Below are positions 1-8,941 of a DNA stretch of 64,000 nucleotides, piece after piece. The stretch's first letter is position 1. Every line of letters begins with the position of its first letter. The translations under genes and the position numbers were made by a program. Location of the stretch: the NCBI RefSeq assembly GCF_900129775.1, contig NZ_FQWV01000001.1:1-64000 (forward strand), read 5' to 3'. The DNA comes from Halobaculum gomorrense. Its GTDB lineage: Archaea > Halobacteriota > Halobacteria > Halobacteriales > Haloferacaceae. The notes under the pieces were generated by a model. That model ran no database searches and was not told the origin of the DNA. It worked only from the letters and a program-made list of their open reading frames with translations.

Positions 1-1
1 A

Positions 2-355
2 TATTGGCTGTATGCCGCCGTCGATCCTGAGACAAACGAATTGCTCCATACAAAGCTTGAACCGACCACCACAAAGGTCCTCGCTCATTCGTTTCTGACG
101 GAACTCTCCGAGAAACACGACGTCTCCGACGCCGTGTTTCTCGTCGATGGATCGCACTCGTTACAAGACGCGTGTCAACGCCACGGCTTCGATTTCAGAT
201 ACGAGAAACATGGAAATCGGAACGCTGTTGAACGTGTCTTCAGAGAGATAAAACGTCGAACTATCTGTTTCTCAAACTGTTTCAGCAACGCCGAAGCAGA
301 AACCGCCGACGACTGGCTCAGATCGTTCAGCTTCGCATGGAATCAGCTTATCTGA
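2..355 (+). CDS. IS6-family transposase, 3' part (cut by window edge)
   Basis: The reading frame is open from base 2, so the gene starts left of the window. An ATG- or TTG-initiated start inside the window would be artificial. The visible part is the C-terminal half of a DDE transposase: AAVDPETNE near the start, then FLVDG (a DDE aspartate), then the region RNAVERVFREIKRRT holding the conserved glutamate, and a C-terminus ending WNQLI. These are features of haloarchaeal IS6-like (ISH) transposases. The frame is intact through the stop at 353-355, so this copy may be functional. The IS right end probably lies near 343-362, because a different gene's coding sense resumes right after it. A second, decayed relative lies at 1318-1762. 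Confidence 0.85.
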   Translation, partial: YWLYAAVDPETNELLHTKLEPTTTKVLAHSFLTELSEKHDVSDAVFLVDGSHSLQDACQRHGFDFRYEKHGNRNAVERVFREIKRRTICFSNCFSNAEAETADDWLRSFSFAWNQLI

Positions 356-362
356 ACACTAC

Positions 363-618
363 CGTCCTTGACGCCGTAGAAGTGCTGCTTGATAACGTGA
401 AAGGGAAAGTCGCCGTTACAGCGGATCATGGCAACGCAGTTGGTGAGTGGGGCGTCTACGGCCATCCCGCGTATGTGCCAGTACCAGCTGTCAAAAGGGT
501 GCCTTGGGCTGTAACATCAGCAGATGGTCACGGATCGTATACTGTTGATCAGGAGTACAGGAACGAAACTGCAGATGCTGATAGAGATGAGTTCTTAGAA
601 GCATTAGGATATAAGTAG
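363..618 (+). pseudogene. C-terminal fragment of an alkaline-phosphatase-superfamily (sulfatase-like) enzyme
   Basis: About 85 codons remain. They contain VAVTADHGN, the metal-binding Asp-His motif typical of the C-terminal half of sulfatase, phosphomutase and alkaline-phosphatase-like enzymes, followed by YGHP, and end in ALGYK. The 5' part is missing and the IS6 transposase lies directly upstream. The ATG at 337 lies inside the IS, so the open frame across the junction is accidental. The intact enzyme at 18062-19387 ends in the same way (RALGYK), so this is probably the remnant of a similar surface-glycan-associated phosphatase or transferase, truncated by the IS insertion. Confidence 0.65.
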
Positions 619-717
619 AATTGCTAGTCCAGAACCGGCGTGCGAGACATTGACGGGTTCTGCTAATGGATCGAACAGAATTGGCAACGAGTGATTGAGG
701 GGCTTGCCCAAGCGTAA

Positions 718-1260
718 TTACAGCGAACTGAGCACAACATCGACGGTATCGGTGGTGGTATCGGCGCAATTACTGATGCTGCCGAACGACACCACCTCGC
801 CAATGTCGACTTCTGGTCGTCGAAGATACTGAAAGTCGACCGACATGATCGCGCGGTCCCCGATGTTGTCCGGATCGTGCTTCAGCGCCTTCGCGATTTC
901 CAGGGGGCCATCCGTATTACCCGGGAGGGGCTCTTTGATCACGATAGGCGTCTCGACGATCTCGAACATATCCTCGGCAGGCCAATCCTTCAGCTCGCAA
1001 CACGTATCGAGTTTCATGCCGCTGATCGCGCCCGTCTCTGAATTGAATCGCTTCCAGTAGCCTGATCGTCAACCGTCTTGCTCGGCGGGCGGATCGACGG
1101 CTCCGTGAGTTCGACGTCCTTGTTCTCATACGAGAGCTGGAGCGATGCCCCGTATCTCTTGGACTCCGGATTGTCGTCGAGCAAGAGCGCGATCGCCTCT
1201 GCCAACTTGCACCCCTACCAGCACGGGATATGGTACTGCTCGCCGCACAGCATTGTCCGC
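718..1260 (-). pseudogene. Decayed gene of unknown function
   Basis: On the minus strand a coherent protein can be followed only by changing frame. A Cys-rich start (MLCGEQYHIPC) is interrupted by an in-frame TAG near 1217. It continues as LAEAIALLLDDNPESKRYG and shifts frame near 1065. It then runs through GYWKRFNSETGAISGMKLD and LKDWPAEDMFEIVETP to the stop at 718. At least two lesions make it a pseudogene. I do not recognise the family. The acidic composition and codon use fit a former haloarchaeal gene. It sits between two IS6 remnants, in keeping with local decay. Confidence 0.45.
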
Positions 1261-1317
1261 TCTTTCGGAGCAGCCCGAACACGATAATCGCGTCCGATCC
1301 TGCTTGCTTTTGAATGA

Positions 1318-1762
1318 ATGGTGGTTCCCCCAATTGCGGTCGCACTCATAGGGCGTCGCACCGTCTGTAGAGTCTCGATTCAAACGACGACCGCGATCCG
1401 AATCAGATTCGCGGTCGACGAGGCAGTGATCCGGAGCAATAATGAACGCCATCGACTGTACGCCGCCGTTGATCCGGAGACCAACGAATTCCTCCATTTC
1501 AGCTTTTCAGACTAGAACCATGCAGCTCGCCGTGCTGTTTCTCCGTGAACTCCGCGAGAAACAGCAGGTCAAGCAAGAGACCTTCCTCGTCGATGAAGCA
1601 CACTATCTCAAAGCCGCGCTAGAGCGACATGGGCTCCGATTTCAGATTACTCGCCACAGAAATCGAAACGCTGTCGAGCGTGTCTATTGTGTGGTAAAAC
1701 GCAGAAATTCTCCCTTTCCAAATACGATTAGTATAGTGGAGCCACCGACGGCAGAATCGTGA
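1318..1762 (+). pseudogene. Decayed IS6-family transposase
   Basis: The fragments show FAVDEAVI and RLYAAVDPETNEFLH in one frame (ending at 1515). The rest is in another frame: FLRELREKQQVKQETFLVDEAH, then RHRNRNAVERVYCVVKRR, ending early at 1762. The motifs align with the copy at 2-355 but at clearly lower identity. A frameshift sits near 1500 and the C-terminus is lost, so it cannot make an active transposase. It is a relic of an older insertion of a related element. Confidence 0.7.
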
Positions 1763-1826
1763 CTCCAAGCCTTCGCCGTCTGGCGGAATCGATACTAAAG
1801 ATAATACGACCGCTGACGGCGGTTGG

Positions 1827-2291
1827 TTACCCGTGGACTTCCGCGTTCCAATCGTAAGGGATCCGGTCGTCGTCGTACGGGATTCGCTCCTCATCGGGTT
1901 CCTCATAGTCGTAGAGCTTTGTCGGATAGTTGATGAGGAACGCGGGCTCGTCGCCGATGACCTTGAACCCGTGCCAGCAGTCCCCAGGAATGCGGATTAA
2001 TTGCTGGTTGTGCTCACCGATGACAAACGTGTTGAGTTCTCCTTCTGTAGGGGAGTCATCTCGTTCGTCGTAGATGCCGACCGTGATCCGACCCTTTGGG
2101 CAGACGAAGTGGTCGATCTGCCCTTCGAGATGTCGGTGCCAGGCTCTGACGACGCCAGGATAAGTCATCGAATAATAGGACATCTCCGGGTCGATTTCAT
2201 ACTCCCCCCAGTCTTCGCGGAAGACCTCGACGAGATGACCTCGTTCGTCAGCGTTCACTTGGAGGTCTCTGATTGCGACTCCATCTATCAT
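1827..2291 (-). CDS. RmlC-like cupin, probable dTDP-sugar 3,5-epimerase family
   Basis: The product is about 154 residues. It has the dTDP-4-dehydrorhamnose 3,5-epimerase fold signature: DERGHLVEVFRED near the N-terminus, SYYSMTYPGVVRAWHRH (the His of the active-site region), QIDHFVCPKGRI, and near the C-terminus RIPGDCWHGFKVIG, followed by LINYPTKLYDYEEPDE. Such enzymes epimerise C3/C5 of nucleotide keto-sugars. The start at 2291 was chosen over an upstream in-frame ATG at 2393 because a TTATA box at 2316-2320 lies about 27 bases upstream, the leaderless spacing. It leads the minus-strand side of the glycan cluster, near the flippase, so it probably tailors a precursor sugar. Its exact substrate is not determinable. 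Confidence 0.8.
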   Translation of the reverse strand: MIDGVAIRDLQVNADERGHLVEVFREDWGEYEIDPEMSYYSMTYPGVVRAWHRHLEGQIDHFVCPKGRITVGIYDERDDSPTEGELNTFVIGEHNQQLIRIPGDCWHGFKVIGDEPAFLINYPTKLYDYEEPDEERIPYDDDRIPYDWNAEVHG

Positions 2292-2403
2292 GTGTGTCGG
2301 CTCGCAGTAACGATGTATAAGTGTTGATTCTGCAAGCGAGGTCGATTCATCGACGAGGCAGTTTGGGTACTGGAAGAAGTGGGGATGGGTCACTGTCGTC
2401 CGT

Positions 2404-3888
2404 TTATGATTCGGGTGATCCTGTGAAGTCTTTAAGTACGGATATCGGATGGGGGCGGATATATCGATATAGTAACGTACTGAAGAGGAAATAGCAAAGA
2501 ACTCCGGTCAAAATTCCTGCTAGTAATCCAACGATGTCCTCAGAGAGTGTGGCTTGAACAGCGATCGCCATTAGGCCAGAACTGATACATGGAATCACGG
2601 CTCTAGTAGCGTACTGGCTGTAACGAGCTGAGATGATACGCCGGCTCACGACGAGCCAGACGGGGATGGTTATTCCGATACCGAGTGTGATACTGATTGC
2701 CGCACCCGTTATCCCCATGTAGTTCGTGAGAGGCCAGATCGTCAAGAGGATCGTTATCGCTCGAAGCAAGTTCATTCTGAAGTCCCACTCAGGAGCCCCC
2801 GTGCCCCTAAAGATCGCTCCACCGGTAGTCGCAATTCCGCGGACGAAACCAGCCACGGCCATCACCTGTAGTGCCGGAACGATCGGTATCCATTCCTCGC
2901 CTAGTACAACGACGGTGAATTCGGGGGCGACAACCAGTATGCCGACAGCCATCGGTACGGTAAGATAAAATGTGATCTCGAGCGTATTAAGGTACGTTCT
3001 CCTGAGTCGTTGTTTCTGGTTCTGGAGGGCGGAATAGGTCGGAAACGCGACTTTCGAAATAACTTTCGAGACCTCTGTAGCGGGCGCGTTTGAGAGGCGG
3101 AACGCCATCTGGTAGAAACCGAGGGCGTCCGCACCGAGCAGCCAGACGACGAATCCGTCGTCGCCCTGTGTCGAGACAAACGTTGTTATTCCGGACGCCC
3201 AGATCCACTTTCCGAATCCGAATAGCTCCTTTGCTTTCTCAGTATCCAATTCGAGAGATGGCCGAAACGGATCGATGCGGTACGATACGATGAGCTGTGT
3301 GAGATGTCTGGCGAGTATTCCAGCCACTAACGCCCAGACGTTCTGAAAAACGAAGCCGAATGCGATGGCGACGATCACATCGACGAAAACCGAAGAGAAC
3401 CTGAGCGAGAAGAACTTATGGAAATCCAAGTTTTTCTCGAAGTAAACTGTGGCTGGATTCATGAACGCTCGAAACAGATACGTGATCCCGATTACCTGGA
3501 GAATGGGTCCTGCCTGCGGTTCTCCTAAGATGTTCGAAATAGCGGATGATGCCACATACAGGACGGAAATGATCAGAACAGCACGAACTATCTTCAGGCT
3601 CCAAGCAGTCGAGAGGTATTGGTCGATGTCGTCCTTCTCCTCTTGGATCAGTGCTTGGTCAACGCCGAGTTGAGAGAGTTGTTCCAGTGCCGCCAACGCG
3701 AGAAGTGCGATACCCATCAGACCGAAATCCGAGGGTGAAAGAAGCCGGGCGAGGACGATCAGCTTGAACGTCTCTAGAAGTCGGTTGAGGACGTTTAGAG
3801 AGCTAACCCAAGCCCCCCCGCTGAGGACTTTACTGGTGAGCCCGTCCCCGTCTTCATGTGCTGGAACCAGCGATCGTAGAAGATCCAT
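2404..3888 (-). CDS. Polysaccharide/oligosaccharide flippase (PST/Wzx family, AglR-like)
   Basis: This 494-residue multi-pass membrane protein begins with the typical PST-family start: a GGAWVSSLNVLNRLLETF segment, then LARLLSPSDFGLMGIALLAL. About 12-14 hydrophobic helices follow. Motifs such as GVDQALIQEE after the second helix and AFPTYSALQNQ in the middle are typical of WzxC/RfbX-like flippases, which move lipid-linked glycans across the membrane. It lies 12 bases downstream of the glycosyltransferase-methyltransferase gene, so the two are probably co-transcribed. It is one of two flippases in the window (the other is at 21858-23303). The family assignment is firm, the carried glycan unknown. 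Confidence 0.85.
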   Translation of the reverse strand: MDLLRSLVPAHEDGDGLTSKVLSGGAWVSSLNVLNRLLETFKLIVLARLLSPSDFGLMGIALLALAALEQLSQLGVDQALIQEEKDDIDQYLSTAWSLKIVRAVLIISVLYVASSAISNILGEPQAGPILQVIGITYLFRAFMNPATVYFEKNLDFHKFFSLRFSSVFVDVIVAIAFGFVFQNVWALVAGILARHLTQLIVSYRIDPFRPSLELDTEKAKELFGFGKWIWASGITTFVSTQGDDGFVVWLLGADALGFYQMAFRLSNAPATEVSKVISKVAFPTYSALQNQKQRLRRTYLNTLEITFYLTVPMAVGILVVAPEFTVVVLGEEWIPIVPALQVMAVAGFVRGIATTGGAIFRGTGAPEWDFRMNLLRAITILLTIWPLTNYMGITGAAISITLGIGITIPVWLVVSRRIISARYSQYATRAVIPCISSGLMAIAVQATLSEDIVGLLAGILTGVLCYFLFSTLLYRYIRPHPISVLKDFTGSPES

Positions 3889-3900
3889 ACGGTAAGCGAA

Positions 3901-5358
3901 TCACCGATCCGTCTTTTTAAAGACCATTATGTTCTTTGGAACGTGGTACAGGGAGTCGACAACGATCTCTTCTTTCAGTTCGTCCGTAGTTTGACGGTCG
4001 TACTCCATTCCGTGATCATTGAAGAGTCGTGTCCAGTATTCCGGCGGTTTCTCGTTAACGTGATGTGTACCGCCCTGTCCGGGAGGAGCAGCAGTTAATA
4101 CGACGACATCACCGGATTTGGCCAGCGTGTTCACGAAGGTTCGGGCGTATCTCTCAGGGATGTGCTCCGCGACCTCGACGCTCAATACAAGATCGTAGTA
4201 GTCGTCCGGTTCGTACGGTTGACGAAGGTCGTGTTGTTCTAGACGATCGTTCGGGACCACGGCGTGACGGAAGGCCGCGGAATTTCCTTCGACGCCATGG
4301 ATCGCCACACCGAGTTCCTCGAACCGTTCGAGGTACGTGCCGATCGCACATCCGAAGTCGATGACGCTACCGGGTTGGAACTGTTCCACCAGCGCATCTG
4401 CAATCTCATGTGATTCACTTCGAAATGGATCTTGTCTTCGCTTCGCATAGTATTCATCGGAGTAGATCTGGTCGGGTCCGAGGATTCCCAGCTGATCTCC
4501 TATTTCTTTCACACGAGTAGCGAGAGTTCTCACGAGCAACGAGGCTGATTTCGATAGCAACGCCAGGAATCCCTCCCTTTTCAAAACAGAGAGAGCCCTC
4601 CCGAAATGAAATACAGCTTTCTTCAAGAGCCCAGGATCGGGATCTGTTCTTACCGACATCCAGTACGGCCAGATTAATCCGAGTTTCCCGTCGGGACGAT
4701 GCGGGTGGATGGCGAACTGAGGGGAGTCTCGCACCGAATGAGGGATCTGATTGTGTTCGAGGTCATGCTTCCACAACACGAACATTAGACTCAGTTGGTC
4801 CCGACTCGCACGCTCTGAAACTTCACGCCACCAGGACCACATTAACTCCTTGATCTCGGGTTCTTGATGGTGACGGAAGAGAATGCGATTCTCGGAGAGA
4901 TCGCGATCATCGGGGAATCCGGCGTCGCGATAGTATTTCAACTGTTCGCGGACGGGACCTTCTTCCGCTTTGTTTTTTTCTATACATGCTTTCGCCTCCT
5001 CGAAGACACTGGTTCGCTTCGGATGCTTGTACAGCGCGAAGTCCGCGGTCGATAGATAATCCTCGACGAGGGGTTCGACTCGCTCCAATATCTGGATGTT
5101 TCCGTCGATGTAGACGCTGATATCGTATTCCTCCAGGTATTCGTGAGCGAGGATCTTGATGCGGCGATTGGAGAGCGCCGAATCAGTCATCGGTGTCACG
5201 TTTCTGATTTCCCAGACATCGGATGTGAGCGTTTCATCGTCGGTAAAACAAACGTAATCGACGCTGGACTCGGCCACTACCGGATCGATGAGTACGTCGT
5301 AATCTGCGAAGATGGCGGTATATACGACGATATTAGGGTCAGCGGAGTCCAAGGACAT
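3901..5358 (-). CDS. Fused DUF616-like glycosyltransferase and class I methyltransferase
   Basis: The product is about 485 residues with two domains. Residues 8-235 begin with IVVYTAIFADYDVL and carry YIDGNIQI near residue 85. This resembles the DUF616 (TOD1/MUCI70-like) glycosyltransferase group, where the Asp would serve metal or nucleotide-sugar binding. Residues about 295-485 form a SAM-dependent methyltransferase with VIDFGCAIGTYLERF (motif I, residues 332 onward) and a later LSVEVAEHI. The start at 5358 is preferred over 5460 because the sequence upstream of it codes an unlikely Cys/Arg-rich extension and a T-rich box lies about 29 bases ahead. It probably adds a sugar and methylates the glycan in the same pathway. 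The fusion is inferred from one uninterrupted frame. Confidence 0.75.
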   Translation of the reverse strand: MSLDSADPNIVVYTAIFADYDVLIDPVVAESSVDYVCFTDDETLTSDVWEIRNVTPMTDSALSNRRIKILAHEYLEEYDISVYIDGNIQILERVEPLVEDYLSTADFALYKHPKRTSVFEEAKACIEKNKAEEGPVREQLKYYRDAGFPDDRDLSENRILFRHHQEPEIKELMWSWWREVSERASRDQLSLMFVLWKHDLEHNQIPHSVRDSPQFAIHPHRPDGKLGLIWPYWMSVRTDPDPGLLKKAVFHFGRALSVLKREGFLALLSKSASLLVRTLATRVKEIGDQLGILGPDQIYSDEYYAKRRQDPFRSESHEIADALVEQFQPGSVIDFGCAIGTYLERFEELGVAIHGVEGNSAAFRHAVVPNDRLEQHDLRQPYEPDDYYDLVLSVEVAEHIPERYARTFVNTLAKSGDVVVLTAAPPGQGGTHHVNEKPPEYWTRLFNDHGMEYDRQTTDELKEEIVVDSLYHVPKNIMVFKKTDR

Positions 5359-5923
5359 ACCCGCATGTGTACACCTGCAGGTAAAAATCACGCGAGATGC
5401 GCTCAATCGCTCACACCGTCGAAAGCCTAGTTTTCGTTCGGATGAGATTCCGGTTTCCAAGCAACTCTGTTGAAATCTTCTATTGTTGATATATAGATGA
5501 GTCGGTTATCAACCCGATATTAGTCGATCCAGTGAGAAACTGGCTTCACAGCAAATCGAAAGACTACAAGAGAGTTTCAACAAAGCCAGATCTCCCAAAA
5601 GTACTGAACTTTGTCTTGTTTAGACACAGTGTAGATTATCCTCTCCGGCCGTTGTCAAAAATACCAATATCGCAGAGAGACACTCACATACCGATTTCGC
5701 TCTCCCAAAATAGACCCTACGCGACGTACTCAGGAGCGTCTAAACAAGGCCTTGACTTTTGAATCACATCTTATATTCGGAGATAGAAAGTTATCAAATC
5801 GAGAACCTGTCTATATAAATAATTCCTGACGATTCAGATATCATCTGCCGCCTGAATTACCGCTGGTAATATCACCTACACCATCTCTGCTCAGTGGATG
5901 CCACTACGATCCCGTTACTCAAA
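5359..5923. other. AT-rich intergenic region with repeat elements
   Basis: No gene is supported in these 565 bases. The first part holds the promoter of the downstream minus-strand glycosyltransferase-methyltransferase gene. The middle carries an inverted-repeat unit at 5615-5749 and a motif at 5503-5540 that recurs at 8808-8845. A 10-base sequence TCTCCCAAAA occurs twice (5591-5600 and 5702-5711). The open frame at 5532-5762 has unhaloarchaeal composition and spans these repeats, so I do not call it a gene. Confidence 0.5.
5615..5749. repeat. MITE-like unit with perfect 11-bp inverted ends
   Basis: CTTGTTTAGAC at 5615-5625 is the exact reverse complement of GTCTAAACAAG at 5739-5749. The 113 bases between them have no convincing gene. 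The arrangement is that of a small non-autonomous transposable element or the fused ends of a deleted IS. No target duplication was identified. Confidence 0.45.
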
Positions 5924-7051
5924 TCAATAGACACTAGAGAGGACATCGTTCATGATGGGGGCGAGAGCATCGTAACTGTATTTTTCAACACATCGCTGCC
6001 TAGCCTTCTTCCCTAGTTCTTCACGGAGTTTTGGATCACGGTACAGGTCGATAATGGACTCTCGTAACTCTTCGACGTTCCCTGACTCGGTGATCCGACC
6101 ACAGTCTTCTAAGATTACAGGCAAATCATTCACATCGCTCGCGATCACAGGTTTGGCCATCGCCATCGCGTCGAATACCTTCGACGGAAGCTGACCCCAT
6201 GTCGCGGGGCTATCCTTCTGTGGGATCGAGATCACGTCCGCTGCGGCCACCCATCTGGGGATTTCATCGAAGGGTTGCATCCCCCTGATAATGAGCGATT
6301 CACCACCGATCCGGCGAATCTCGTCGACGTATTCCGATTCGTGGGCCCCGACGACAACAGCTCGAACGTCTTGGCGATCGATCATGGCGACTGCTCGTGC
6401 GAGGTCGTCGACTCCTTTGTGGGGTCGTGGTGTCCCCGAGAACATGACGAGAAAGTCATCAGCAGGCAAGTCCAACTCTTTCCGAACCTGACTCTGATCG
6501 AATCGGGATGGATCGAGTTTATCGGTATCTTTGGCGTGTGGAATAAGCGTTCCTCCAAATCGGTCCTGAAGAAACCGGTTCGACACAGTACGAGCATCCG
6601 CGAATCCAGAGATCGCTTCGAAGGTCCGTGTATAATAATATGAATTTGAATTAATCAATAGGGGGGCTCCTTTCAGATACGTTTTTATTTTGTTATTCTT
6701 GTGATGGAATCCAGATTCCCAGTCGTCTATATCAAGAATAAGTGGCCGATCACGGCCGATCGTTGCGAGTAATCCAAGACCGTAGCTCGTGGTTCGAGGT
6801 TTGGATGCGTAAACGACATCGCCCGAGATCTGGTCGAGGAGATCGGGTATCGAAAAAGGAAATCGATACATCCGTGTTTTCGTTGTAACACCACGATAAT
6901 CATACTCGTCTTTGATCGGTTCCCAGATCTCGTCTTTGAATTGAGGACCGACGATCTCAACATCATGATTTCGCTCGATGAGTTGTGCGAGTACGTAGGC
7001 CCGTCCGAGGCAGTTATTCGATAGGTCAGGCGAAACGACCGAGACAAGCAT
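5924..7051 (-). CDS. GT4-family glycosyltransferase
   Basis: The product is 375 residues with the GT-B fold of family 4. The N-terminal domain has SPDLSNNCLGRAYVLAQLI and LILDIDDWESGF. The C-terminal nucleotide-binding domain has VMFSGTPRPHKGVDDLARA, followed by the late motif PSKVFDAMAMAKPVIASD with the donor-binding region, then a GNVEELRESI helix. It presumably transfers a sugar from a nucleotide donor onto the lipid-linked glycan at the inner membrane face. The ATG at 7051 has GGAA just upstream, and an ATATATTT box lies roughly 33 bases upstream. The next gene on the same strand starts over 500 bases downstream, so it is a separate unit. Donor and linkage are unknown. Confidence 0.85.
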   Translation of the reverse strand: MLVSVVSPDLSNNCLGRAYVLAQLIERNHDVEIVGPQFKDEIWEPIKDEYDYRGVTTKTRMYRFPFSIPDLLDQISGDVVYASKPRTTSYGLGLLATIGRDRPLILDIDDWESGFHHKNNKIKTYLKGAPLLINSNSYYYTRTFEAISGFADARTVSNRFLQDRFGGTLIPHAKDTDKLDPSRFDQSQVRKELDLPADDFLVMFSGTPRPHKGVDDLARAVAMIDRQDVRAVVVGAHESEYVDEIRRIGGESLIIRGMQPFDEIPRWVAAADVISIPQKDSPATWGQLPSKVFDAMAMAKPVIASDVNDLPVILEDCGRITESGNVEELRESIIDLYRDPKLREELGKKARQRCVEKYSYDALAPIMNDVLSSVY

Positions 7052-7362
7052 TTCCTGTTCATCATAATGTGATAGACAAATATATGACTATCTCAAGCCT
7101 CCGTAGCTGTATTGTAATAGAAAATACATAATATTAATTCAGGCAGAATACCTTCTATTCACATATCTAAAATGATGATCCTCAAGAGAAAATTCTTTCC
7201 GCTCTTCGGGGAGTCGAGCGCACAGTTCGGGGGCGGATCGACCGCACTCTACGGGGGGGTTTGTTTCGATCTGGTGCCTCTGGAACCGTCGTATCAGTCC
7301 TAGCTCGGGCTATGCGTTCTGCGAACCGCGCGAGTTTTGTGTCGGCCGCCGGAAGAAGAGGC
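7052..7362. other. Divergent intergenic region
   Basis: This stretch separates two divergently transcribed genes. The left half is AT-rich and contains the ATATATTTG box serving the minus-strand GT4 gene. The right half is GC-rich, and the open frame from 7261 simply extends the epimerase frame upstream without a convincing start. I see no RNA gene or repeat here. Confidence 0.4.
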
Positions 7363-8349
7363 ATGCGAATTCTTGTGACGGGAGGGGCAGGGTTTATCGG
7401 CGGTCACCTCGCCGAGTCGTTTCTCGCCGACGGCCACGAAGTGACGGTCCTCGACAACTTCGAACCCTTCTACGCGGAAGGGATCAAACGTCACACTCTC
7501 TCGGTCCACCGCGAGGTGGCTGAGGAGGCCGACGCCGAGTACCGGTTCATCGAGGGAGATGTGCGGGACGTCGAGACCGTCCAGAAGATCGTCGCCGACG
7601 CGGACGTAGTTGTCCACCAGGCAGCGCAGGCTGGCGTGCGCGAGAGCGTGAAAAATCCTCGAAAGGTAACCGACATCAACGTTGATGGGACTGTGAACCT
7701 TCTGGAGGCGGCGAAAGAAGCGAACGTGAAGCGGGTGATCCTCGCGAGTTCCTCGTCGGTGTACGGCAAGCCGCACTCGTTGCCCTACGAGGAGGACCAC
7801 CCGACTGAGCCCGTGAGCCCCTACGGGGTGACGAAACTCACTCAAGAGCACATGGCGCGGGTATACACGGAGTTACATGGCCTACCGACGGTCTGCCTGC
7901 GATACTTCACTGTGTACGGCCCGCGGATGCGCCCCAACATGGCGATCTCCAACTTCGTCTCGCGGTGTGTAAACGGGGAGCAGCCAGTGATCTACGGGGA
8001 CGGCCAACAGACGCGCGATTTCACCTATGTGGATGATGTGGTGGACGCCAATCGGACGCTGTTGGAGTCGGACGCGGTTGATGGCGAAGTGTTGAACATC
8101 GGGAGCTCGGACAATATCTCGATCCAAATGTTGGCCGAGACGGTGCGTGACCAGCTCGCGCCAGGGCTTGAGATCGTGTATGAATCTGCGCGGGAGGCTG
8201 ACGCCGAGCACACCCACGCATCCGTGCAGAAGGCCGGAGAGTTGATCGGGTACGAGCCCTCTCGAACAATCGCGGAGGGCGTGGGCGAGTTCATCGAGTG
8301 GTACCAGGCGAACCGGGAGTGGTACGAGCCGTTGGTGCGAGCGTCATAG
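7363..8349 (+). CDS. NAD-dependent nucleotide-sugar epimerase (SDR, GalE-like)
   Basis: The product is 328 residues of the extended short-chain dehydrogenase family. It shows the Rossmann motif TGGAGFIGG (residues 6-14), the GDVRD segment near 65, the SSSSVYG segment, and catalytic Tyr-x-x-x-Lys at Y154/K158 (YGVTK). LRYFTVYGPRMRPNMAI and GDGQQTRDFTYVDD are the substrate-side motifs of UDP-hexose and UDP-uronate 4-epimerases. I chose the ATG at 7363 because family alignment begins at MRILVTGG; the frame upstream to 7261 is Arg/Ser-rich noise. It probably converts UDP-glucose, UDP-glucuronate or their N-acetyl forms for the surface glycan, working with AglF and AglM encoded next door. Confidence 0.85.
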   Translation: MRILVTGGAGFIGGHLAESFLADGHEVTVLDNFEPFYAEGIKRHTLSVHREVAEEADAEYRFIEGDVRDVETVQKIVADADVVVHQAAQAGVRESVKNPRKVTDINVDGTVNLLEAAKEANVKRVILASSSSVYGKPHSLPYEEDHPTEPVSPYGVTKLTQEHMARVYTELHGLPTVCLRYFTVYGPRMRPNMAISNFVSRCVNGEQPVIYGDGQQTRDFTYVDDVVDANRTLLESDAVDGEVLNIGSSDNISIQMLAETVRDQLAPGLEIVYESAREADAEHTHASVQKAGELIGYEPSRTIAEGVGEFIEWYQANREWYEPLVRAS

Positions 8350-8941
8350 AAGCAAGGGCGCCGGTGAAACATAGCTGTGATCCTTCGAAATATTTTGGAC
8401 ATTTCGACAGAGTACTGTACATGTTGGAGGTCAATCTGGCCGCAGGGACGTTCCAAACGAAATACCTACGCTCTTTGATGAATATTTTTGAAAAGTATCT
8501 CAGGTACGAACCGTATTTGCAGGTCGGATAGCTGGAACAATAAAGACGTTTCTCGATCAGCGAATGAGATCGTAGACCGCCAGAAAAACAGCCTATCAAC
8601 CACCACCAGACGAAATCACTAGACAAGAAACTGGATAACTGGGGTGCAATATTGATGGACACGGCTTTAACTTCCGGATGATCGAGACTCAGGCTGTCAT
8701 GGGACGGAGTGATGATGATCACCGTTAGAGTTTGAGCTGGGAGTTTTCACCGACGACGAGCCGGTTCGCGTTGAGAAAATAATATAAAATTTCACAGGAA
8801 AATGGGCCGGTTATCATACCGATATTCCTGGTTTCGGTGAGAAGAATAGATCTTGATTATGGCAAACTTTATGTATCATAAACTAAATTATATTTTTGTG
8901 TTGTCTGATTTTGCCATCTGGGTGCCGAATATCGCCGTCGC
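8350..8941. other. AT-rich intergenic region, no gene supported
   Basis: These 592 bases lie between two convergent genes (epimerase and aglF). Open frames on both strands (8298-8531 plus, 8291-8722 minus) overlap each other and have no recognisable motif, so I reject them. The right part (8770-8890) is very AT-rich and carries the 8808-8845 motif shared with 5503-5540. The stretch could be a decayed IS, but I cannot name it. Confidence 0.35.
8808..8845 (+). repeat. Copy of a ~40-base motif also present at 5503-5540
   Basis: Both copies read CGGTTATCA, then ACC, then GATATT, then after 9-10 variable bases GTGAGAA, in the same order and with nearly the same spacing. Both lie in AT-rich non-coding DNA at the edge of glycan genes and point in the same direction. 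They could be ends of a shared decayed mobile element or a shared regulatory site. Confidence 0.35.

Noticed and set aside
5532-5762. 76-codon open frame
   Set aside because: It spans the inverted-repeat unit and reads through AT-rich DNA with no halophile signature.
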